From contig CALVWJ010000020.1 of assembly GCA_944366945.1 (NCBI GenBank), positions 1 through 50,784 of the forward strand: a stretch of DNA of 50,784 nt, written 5' to 3'. Positions 45,485-50,784 of the stretch are shown here, one piece after another (within the stretch, counting starts at the first letter, position 1; each line of letters opens with the position of its first letter). The notes beneath the pieces are model-generated. The model saw only the letters and a program-made list of their open reading frames with translations, searched no databases and was not told where the DNA came from. The stretch is from an uncultured Clostridia bacterium. GTDB lineage: Bacteria > Bacillota > Clostridia > Christensenellales > CAG-138. A program made the translations under genes and the position numbers.

Positions 45485-45964
45485 ATGACATTATCAGATA
45501 AAAGCACGATTGAACTGATGAATATGTACGCTCAGATACTTACAGAACTGAAGGCGAGGAATATTATTCGCACATATAATAGCCCAATTGGCGATTATGC
45601 GGAATGGCTGGTTTCAAAAAAACTTGGGCTAACGTTAGAAAAAAACTCTAAAAAGGGTTATGACGCGTATGAACCATCTACCAAAACGCGGTATCAAATC
45701 AAGAGCCGGTGGGAACGGGGGACTCCAAGCGCACAAAGCCGTGAGTTGAGCGTGATTCGAAATTATGAAGAGAACCAGTTTGATTCCTTAATTGTCTTGA
45801 TTTTCAATGCATACTTCAAGGTAAAGGAAGCCTACGCAATCCCGCACAATGTTATTCTTCAATATGCTAGGTACAGCAAACATCAGAATGGGCACATTTT
45901 AATTGCAATGGGACCTGTACTCAAAGATACGCATATAGAGGATTTGACAAGTCGATTTGAATGA
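45485..45964 (+). CDS. Possible PD-(D/E)XK nuclease-like protein
   Basis: I do not recognise a named family with certainty. The 159-residue protein contains YAEWLVSKKLGL (acidic residue in a helix), then GYDAYE and TRYQIKSRW. The order E, D, Q-x-K matches the PD-(D/E)XK nuclease core, as in restriction endonucleases and DUF6998-type proteins. The remainder has a strand FDSLIVLIFNAYF and AIPHNVI, also usual for this fold. No methylase lies nearby, so a restriction role is not shown. ATG 45485 has AAAGGG ten bases ahead; TTG 45464, in frame, with AAGGTG ahead, is an alternative. It lies at the edge of the A+T-rich region and may be acquired. Confidence 0.6.
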   Translation: MTLSDKSTIELMNMYAQILTELKARNIIRTYNSPIGDYAEWLVSKKLGLTLEKNSKKGYDAYEPSTKTRYQIKSRWERGTPSAQSRELSVIRNYEENQFDSLIVLIFNAYFKVKEAYAIPHNVILQYARYSKHQNGHILIAMGPVLKDTHIEDLTSRFE

Positions 45965-45982
45965 ATATTACGTATTGATGCT

Positions 45983-46046
45983 ATTTCACATGCAACAGGG
46001 CCAATTGATTCCAGTTAAAATCAATTGGCCCTGTTGCATGTGAAAT
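45983..46046. repeat. Perfect 28-bp inverted repeat (hairpin)
   Basis: The 28 bases at 45983-46010 are repeated exactly in inverse orientation at 46019-46046 with only 8 bases (CCAGTTAA) between. It begins 19 bases after the stop codon of the nuclease-like gene. No T-run follows on either strand, so it is not a classical terminator, though so strong a hairpin could end transcription or block 3' decay. Confidence 0.9.
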
Positions 46047-46356
46047 CATAGAGCGCTATCCAAGGGTGGCCGCTTTACCGCTTTAAAGACTCGCATTCCG
46101 GGGAATCTGAAATCATTCCTACTCGACAAATCCTAATCAATTTTTTGTTTGGAGATTGTTCTTTGCCATATTCGTGGTGCTTTTGATTATTTGATGTATC
46201 CATATTATCCTGCCTACAATGAGCTAATGTTATCAATTTGTTATGGGGGGGTGATAAAACTCGCTTTGCAACTGCAGATAATAACAATATGCTCCCACTC
46301 AAATTATAAGCGATTTTGCTTAAAAATCTATCATTACAAACCGAAAAAACAAATCG

Positions 46357-46503
46357 ATTGACATCTATAAGCGTTTCTTGTTTGCATTTCGGACAGTAGA
46401 GCAGGAAACTTTTCATTTCCGTATCTACTCTAATCTTATCTTACTTGTGCGTTTTTCTTCTGCATACAGGACAAAGTATCCATTCTGTTATTTTGCTATC
46501 CAT
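46357..46503 (-). pseudogene. Broken cysteine-rich KTR gene
   Basis: Read on the minus strand from an ATG at 46501-46503, the translation begins ITEWILCPVCRRKTHK, meets a TAA stop, and then continues KIRVDTEMKSFLLYCPKCKQ and ETLIDVN. This is the cysteine-rich KTR protein (pattern WILCPxCxxKTRxKIRxDTxLxxFPLxCPKC) often carried by Firmicute conjugative elements. The stop falls in the K-T-R-x-K-I-R motif. After D-V-N the sequence leaves the family, where normal proteins end near I-K-E-P-D-A-K-T-Q-S-R. A frame stays open from the internal ATG to 46075 but the tail is not family-like. It is a decayed remnant. Confidence 0.75.
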
Positions 46504-46717
46504 AAAAACCTCTTCATCATACTATATAATTTTCTCCGTCTAAATACTGAACAAAAAATAATATTATACAACTCTTATATCGCATATATCATAACGGACG
46601 ACAACATAGAATGCTGCCGCCCATTTGCTATCCGCAACATGTTCCCTGCCTTTCTCAAGTATCAGTTGCACTTGATGGTCGGATTATATATTAATAATAT
46701 ATAGTAATATAGTAAAG

Positions 46718-46918
46718 TTATTTTCCGTTTCTACGACACTTTACCAGCTTGCTTGTTTTCAATATATTAAGCTGATGAAATATCGCTGATTGCGTTGTAC
46801 CAAGCTGATCTGCAAGGCTGCTGACACAAATTTCGTGTTTAGTTAAAAGGAACAAAAGCCTTACACGAGTTGGATCACCTATGATACGAAAAAGGTCTGC
46901 TAGTCGTATCAAATCCAT
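46718..46918 (-). pseudogene. Truncated ArsR-family regulator
   Basis: The 66-residue frame reads ADLFRIIGDPTRVRLLFLL, ICVSSLADQLGTTQSAIFHQ and ILKTSKLVKCRRNGK, a clear ArsR/SmtB winged helix. It then stops just where intact proteins continue with V-Y-Y-S. The next codons read L-Y-Y after the stop, then more stops, so the C-terminal dimerisation helix is lost. The N-terminal metal-site part (C-V-C-D-like, before residue 1) is also missing, and no ribosome site is close to the ATG. It lies 40 bases downstream of the P-type ATPase gene on the same strand, suggesting the damaged cognate regulator. Confidence 0.75.
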
Positions 46919-46957
46919 CCGTATTGCTTAAATTCTCTGTGATAAAAATCTCCTTCC

Positions 46958-48973
46958 TTACAGTTTTTTCACGAACAAACAACGAATTGCATTGAGCACC
47001 GCAATAATCATTACACCGACATCCGCAAAAATTGCCATATACATGCTGACTTCACCGAAAGCCCCCAATATTAAGCAGGCAAATTTAACGCCCAATGCCA
47101 GAACAATGTTTTGATATACGATCCGCAGGCACTTCCTTGAAATCTTAATTGCCTTTGAAATTTTCATCGGATCGTCGTCCATTAAAACAATGTCCGCCGC
47201 TTCAATCGCCGCATCCGAACCCATGGCCCCCATTGCAATGCCAATATCCGCTCTGGACAATACGGGAGCGTCATTGATACCATCGCCAACGAAAGCCAAT
47301 TTTGATTTTCCTGTTTTCTGCTTCAGCAAATCCTCAACCTTTGACACCTTATCCGCTGGCAGGAGCTCGCTGTAAACCTTGTCAATTCCCAACGCGCCCG
47401 CAACCTGTTCGGCAACCTTTTTGGCGTCACCGGTCAGCATGACTGTTTTTTCAATGCCCGCTGCCTTCAAAGAGGAAATCGCTTCCTTTGCATGGGGCTT
47501 TACAATATCTGAAATAACGATGTGCCCGGCATATTCGCCGCCGATTGCCATATGGATGATCGTTCCCGTGCTATGGCAGTCCCTATAAGCAATGTTAAGG
47601 TGCTTCATCAGCTTATCATTGCCTGCGGCGACCTCAATGCCATCTACTTTCGCAATAACACCATTGCCGCTAATTTCTTGAATATCGCTTACACGGGTGC
47701 GGTCAAGCTCTTTCCCATAAGCTCGCTGCAAACTCTTGCTGATTGGGTGTGACGAAGCGCTTTCCGCCAACGCAGCATATTCAATGAGTTTTTCATTTTC
47801 CATCTCACTGTGATGAATTCCGCTTACTTCAAAAACGCCCTGCGTAAGCGTACCCGTTTTGTCAAAAACAACCGTTCTGACTTTTGAAAGCGTTTCCAGG
47901 TAGTTGGAACCTTTTACTAAAATGCCCGCTTGACTTGCCCCGCCGATTCCGGCAAAGAAGCTGAGGGGAATACTGATAACAAGAGCGCACGGGCAGCTTA
48001 TTACAAGGAATGTCAAAGCTCTGTATACCCAAGTACCCCAATCAGCAGACAATCCCATGCCTAACATGCGAATGAGCGGAGGAAGAATCGCTAAAGCCAA
48101 TGCGCTGTAGCACACCACGGGCGTATAGACTTTTGCAAATTTCGAAATAAAGTTCTCCGACCTGGATTTTTTTGAACTGGCGTTTTCGACCAAATCCAGG
48201 ATTTTAGAGGCCGTGGATTCTCCGAACTCTTTTGTGGTTTGAATCTTGAGAACGCCGGTCATATTGATGCAGCCGCTGATGACCGCATCGCCGGCTTTTG
48301 CCTCACGGGGAAGGCTCTCCCCGGTTAAAGCGCTTGTGTTCAAGCTGGAATTGCCATCCAGGATGATGCCGTCAATCGGCACTTTTTCGCCAGGCTGCAC
48401 TATGATTACGCTGCCGATTTCCACCGCATCCGGATCAACCTTTTCCAGTTTGCCGCCACGCTCCATATTTGCATAGTCGGGACGAATGTCCATAAGCGCG
48501 CTGATGTTGCGGCGGCTTTTCCCAACAGCATAGCTCTGAAACCACTCGCCAACCTGGTAGAACAGCATAACTGCAATGGCTTCCAAATAATCGCCGTTTG
48601 AATAAACCGCCAGCGCCATTGCTCCAACAGTTGCGACTGCCATAAGGAAATTTTCATCAAAAACCTGCCGGTTCATTATGCCCTTCATGGCTTTTCTTAA
48701 AATGTCATAGCCGATGATGAGGTAATCGGCGAAATACAGGGCGAAGCGCACCCAGCGTCCTGCCGACGGGAACAGATATTCATCAAGCTGCGAAAACAAT
48801 TCGGCTGAGAGAAATTGCAGGCCAAGCAGCATAGCAGCCGCAGCCAAAATGCGAATCAACATGGTTTTCTGCTTTTTTGTCATACTGTTTTTGCGCCTTC
48901 CAACAACGAGCAGAAGCCCCGCAGCCGTTAAGATAACTACGCTGAGCAGTATATTTACGATTAACTCTTGCAT
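46958..48973 (-). CDS. cadA: Heavy-metal P1B-type ATPase, CadA/ZntA-like
   Basis: The 671-residue ATPase pumps Zn2+, Cd2+ or Pb2+ out of the cell. It shows TGES (217-220), the CPC metal site in ISCPCALVIS (327-329), the phosphorylated Asp371 in DKTGTLTQG, SHPIS of the HP nucleotide site, and GDGINDAPVL. Typical CadA proteins start with a soluble HMA metal-binding domain; here the N-terminus goes straight into membrane helices, and a separate HMA protein is encoded upstream. Downstream is a cut-short ArsR gene. Codon choice and base composition are poorer in G+C than the left part of the window, in line with transfer. Confidence 0.95.
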   Translation of the reverse strand: MQELIVNILLSVVILTAAGLLLVVGRRKNSMTKKQKTMLIRILAAAAMLLGLQFLSAELFSQLDEYLFPSAGRWVRFALYFADYLIIGYDILRKAMKGIMNRQVFDENFLMAVATVGAMALAVYSNGDYLEAIAVMLFYQVGEWFQSYAVGKSRRNISALMDIRPDYANMERGGKLEKVDPDAVEIGSVIIVQPGEKVPIDGIILDGNSSLNTSALTGESLPREAKAGDAVISGCINMTGVLKIQTTKEFGESTASKILDLVENASSKKSRSENFISKFAKVYTPVVCYSALALAILPPLIRMLGMGLSADWGTWVYRALTFLVISCPCALVISIPLSFFAGIGGASQAGILVKGSNYLETLSKVRTVVFDKTGTLTQGVFEVSGIHHSEMENEKLIEYAALAESASSHPISKSLQRAYGKELDRTRVSDIQEISGNGVIAKVDGIEVAAGNDKLMKHLNIAYRDCHSTGTIIHMAIGGEYAGHIVISDIVKPHAKEAISSLKAAGIEKTVMLTGDAKKVAEQVAGALGIDKVYSELLPADKVSKVEDLLKQKTGKSKLAFVGDGINDAPVLSRADIGIAMGAMGSDAAIEAADIVLMDDDPMKISKAIKISRKCLRIVYQNIVLALGVKFACLILGAFGEVSMYMAIFADVGVMIIAVLNAIRCLFVKKL

Positions 48974-49026
48974 ACAAACTCTTCTTTCAAATATTGTTCA
49001 ATCGCTTCATTCTTTGCTGAACAAAT

Positions 49027-49070
49027 GGGCACCCTCAAAATCGCTGCAACGGACCTGTAAGGGTGCCCTT
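49027..49070 (-). promoter_or_regulatory. Stem-loop between HMA and ATPase genes
   Basis: GGGCACCCT (49027-49035) pairs with AGGGTGCCC (49060-49068) over a 24-base loop. On the minus strand no T-run follows, so it probably only tunes read-through or mRNA stability between the chaperone and ATPase genes. Confidence 0.5.
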
Positions 49071-49089
49071 TATCGTAATCGGTATGCGT

Positions 49090-49308
49090 TTACATGAAAA
49101 TTTCGCAATCCGGCTCTACCTTTTTGCAAGCGGCAAGCACCTTTGACATAACTGCCTGCGGTTCCTGCCCTTCAGCAAACTCAACGATCATTTTCTGCGT
49201 CATAAAGTTTACAGTTGCGTTCTGAACGCCGTTTGTCTTGCGCGCAGCGTCCTCCATTAAGTTGGCGCAGTTGGCACAGTCAACCTCGATTTTATAAGTC
49301 TTTTTCAT
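49090..49308 (-). CDS. HMA-domain metallochaperone-like protein
   Basis: The 72-residue protein is a free heavy-metal-associated domain. It has the ferredoxin-like HMA pattern YKIEVDCANCANLMEDA with the C-A-N-C metal site, followed by the second half GVQNATVNFMTQKMIVEF. It likely passes Zn or Cd to the ATPase encoded next, replacing the HMA domain missing from that protein. I chose ATG 49308 since GGAGG stands 9 bases ahead; an ATG three codons earlier lies too close to that site. It is the first gene of the minus-strand metal unit. Confidence 0.88.
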   Translation of the reverse strand: MKKTYKIEVDCANCANLMEDAARKTNGVQNATVNFMTQKMIVEFAEGQEPQAVMSKVLAACKKVEPDCEIFM

Positions 49309-49340
49309 AGTAGGCATCCTCCATTTATTGAATTCAATGA

Positions 49341-49377
49341 TTAAGCACTTGTTTAATTGTTTTGCGTGTAGTATAAT
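49341..49377 (+). promoter_or_regulatory. ArsR-type operator overlapping promoter of arsR-araC
   Basis: TTGTTT (49349-49354) and TATAAT (49372-49377) are 17 bases apart. The imperfect palindrome TTAAGCA-CT-TGTTTAA (49341-49356) covers the -35 box. It fits the ArsR/SmtB half-site pattern A-A-x-C-A-N2-T-G-x-T-T. It lies between the divergent HMA/cadA and arsR genes and may control both. Confidence 0.7.
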
Positions 49378-49466
49378 GCAGATGCGGGCAGAAGTCAATG
49401 CCGAAAGAATACTTCCTGCCAAAAGGGATAAAAGCATTTCTAATCGGGAGAAAAAGAGGGGTAGCT

Positions 49467-49853
49467 ATGAAGAATACGGTATTGCCGCATGAGCATAATG
49501 CGAAGGATATTCCGGAGAGCATCAAGAAAGAATTAAACAACATTGGGAAATTTCAGTTGGTTGCCGATATTTTCAAGCAGTTAGGCGACACAACTCGCAT
49601 TAGGCTTTTTTGGCTTTTGTGCCATTGCGAAGAATGCGTAATCAACATTTCTGCAATGCTGGATATGTCTAGCCCTGCAGTTTCACATCATTTGCGTCTG
49701 CTTCGCAGTAGCGGATTGGTTTCAAGCCGACGAGATGGAAAAGAAGTATACTATCACGCATCAGATACAGAACAAAGTCAGTTACTTCATAAAATGATAG
49801 AGAGAATCATAGAAGTCGCTTGCCCAATTAATAATATAGGGAAAAAAGAATGA
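49467..49853 (+). CDS. ArsR/SmtB-family metal-responsive repressor
   Basis: The 128-residue winged-helix regulator has KQLGDTTRIRLFWLLCHCEECVINIS, where C-x-C-E-E-C marks the alpha-3 metal site of CadC/ArsR type sensors, followed by MSSPAVSHHLRLLRSSGLVS, the recognition helix, and the wing RRDGKEVYY. It should release DNA when Cd, Pb or Zn binds. AGAGGGG stands 5 bases ahead of ATG 49467; the frame opens earlier but without a better site. It is divergent from hma-cadA and overlaps the araC-like gene by 4 bases. Confidence 0.92.
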   Translation: MKNTVLPHEHNAKDIPESIKKELNNIGKFQLVADIFKQLGDTTRIRLFWLLCHCEECVINISAMLDMSSPAVSHHLRLLRSSGLVSSRRDGKEVYYHASDTEQSQLLHKMIERIIEVACPINNIGKKE

Positions 49854-50749
49854 AACAGGAACATTGTTATATTCAGAATAGTCTTTCCTGTATGGAGGGA
49901 GTAAAAACAATTCCTCTATTTGCGGGAATAGAGCTTGCTTACTTATCCCTTACAGGTGGTGACAGCTTTTCAATACAGCATAAAGAAGCTTTCCACATTA
50001 TGGCTATCAACTATTGTAAAAGCGGACGAATCGGCTGGAAAATGGAAAGCGGGAACTATGTTTATCTCGGCGCAGGAGATTTTTCCGTTCACATGATGAA
50101 TTTATGTGCAAATTCTGAAATCAATCTTCCAAACGAGAATTATGAGGGAATTTCCATTTATATTGATTTGCAGGAGTTTACAAGTAACCCGCCTAACCTA
50201 TTGCTCGGAACAGAAATTACGGGTACTACATTGTACGAAAAGCTGTGTAAAAATGATACACTTATCTCTGTTGCGGGAAACGAGCAGACAGACGCTATTT
50301 TCCGCTTCTTTTTTAACCAGCCCCAAAATGTGCAGTTACCCTATCAAAAAATAAAGGTACTAGAGCTTTTAGTGTATCTTTATAATGCGGAAAAGCTCTC
50401 CAACCAGTGTGTAACTGAATACCAAGCAGAACAGATCGAGCTCATTCGTCAAATCCACGAACAACTGTTAAACCGTCTTGAAAAGAGGATTACGATTGAA
50501 GAACTTTCAAAGCAGTATTTGATGAATCCTACCACAATGAAAGCGTTATTCAAATCGGTTTACGGTACATCTATTGCAGCACATATGAAAGAGCATCGAA
50601 TGAGAAAAGCCGCTAAAATGTTGTTGGAATCAGATATGAGCATTGGTGAAATTGCATTTTCTGTGGGCTATGACAACCAAAGCAAATTTTCAACCGCCTT
50701 TAAGGATTTCTTTCAAATGCTGCCAAAAGAATATAGAAAAAAGCGTTAA
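49850..50749 (+). CDS. AraC-family transcriptional regulator
   Basis: The 299-residue protein has an N-terminal cupin-like sensing part (about 25-140) and a C-terminal double helix-turn-helix (about 205-297) with ITIEELSKQYLMNPTTMKAL and the second-motif signature IGEIAFSVGYDNQSKFSTAF. The final K-E-Y-R-K-K-R is usual. Its ATG overlaps the arsR stop (ATGA), so both are in one operon. Regulators of this type often sit before siderophore or drug ABC exporters; any target gene would lie beyond the right edge of the window. Confidence 0.92.
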   Translation: MKQEHCYIQNSLSCMEGVKTIPLFAGIELAYLSLTGGDSFSIQHKEAFHIMAINYCKSGRIGWKMESGNYVYLGAGDFSVHMMNLCANSEINLPNENYEGISIYIDLQEFTSNPPNLLLGTEITGTTLYEKLCKNDTLISVAGNEQTDAIFRFFFNQPQNVQLPYQKIKVLELLVYLYNAEKLSNQCVTEYQAEQIELIRQIHEQLLNRLEKRITIEELSKQYLMNPTTMKALFKSVYGTSIAAHMKEHRMRKAAKMLLESDMSIGEIAFSVGYDNQSKFSTAFKDFFQMLPKEYRKKR

Positions 50750-50784
50750 TATAGTTTCTGTATGCAAACAAGCCGCCTGCATTT

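Noticed and set aside
46149..46361. Short plus-strand open frame over the KTR remnant
   Set aside because: Low-complexity A+T-rich translation without start signals; the minus strand holds the recognisable KTR remains.
1..50784. tRNA, rRNA, tmRNA, SRP RNA and CRISPR arrays
   Set aside because: I looked by eye for their conserved sequences and repeat-spacer patterns on both strands and found none. A covariance-model search could still reveal a weak one in the gene-free stretches.

Overview
The window reads as chromosomal DNA of an anaerobic, gut-type Firmicute (class Clostridia). Supporting signs are dense AGGAGG-type ribosome sites, sigma-A promoters (TTGACA/TATAAT), a UPF0371/DUF1846 protein, a DUF1540 protein, a PepV-type dipeptidase, split ThrE and ChrA transporters, Clostridia-style lipoproteins with Thr/Pro/Glu linkers, and surface proteins ending in PPQTG plus a membrane tail, like the (S/P)PXTG signals of Clostridioides difficile sortase B. 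The genus cannot be named; Christensenella-like Clostridia are only a guess. No rRNA, tRNA, CRISPR array, intact transposase or integrase was seen.

Layout. 0.6-2.3 kb: DUF1540 protein, inorganic pyrophosphatase and a YfbR-like nucleotidase. 2.6-7.5 kb: a beta-helix surface protein whose start codon looks decayed, a peptidoglycan-binding NlpC/P60 hydrolase and an SPFH protein. 8.3-13.2 kb: nagA, pepV, uppP and a two-gene ThrE exporter. 13.4-15.5 kb: a CDF cation efflux gene behind a NiCo (czcD) riboswitch with an overlapping terminator, then a CBS protein. 15.7-18.8 kb: UPF0371 protein divergent from an ECF sigma factor and its membrane anti-sigma partner. 19.5-22.1 kb: methyltransferase, split chromate-type transporter and SdpI-like protein.

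23.0-29.1 kb is a maltodextrin-type operon on the minus strand: LacI regulator, sugar-binding lipoprotein, two permeases and 4-alpha-glucanotransferase. A consensus promoter and a double LacI-type operator lie in front of it. A TIM-barrel isomerase-like gene and a second PPQTG protein follow on the plus strand.

31.2-45.0 kb is one long minus-strand operon, ending in a strong terminator. It holds a P1 (DmpA-like) peptidase, oppA, oppB, oppC, oppD, oppF, an NlpC/P60 endopeptidase without signal peptide, a transglutaminase-fold protein, a diaminopimelate decarboxylase homologue, a D-cysteine desulfhydrase-type PLP enzyme and an Asp/Glu racemase. Together this looks like import and recycling of cell-wall (murein) peptides or other D-amino-acid peptides. 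Its OppC carries an unusual duplicated insert between the first and second membrane segments.

45.4-50.8 kb is visibly richer in A+T and looks acquired. It has a possible PD-(D/E)XK nuclease, a perfect 28-bp hairpin, a broken cysteine-rich KTR gene, a cut-short ArsR gene, a CadA/ZntA-type P-type ATPase with a separate HMA metallochaperone, and a divergent arsR-araC pair with an ArsR-type operator.
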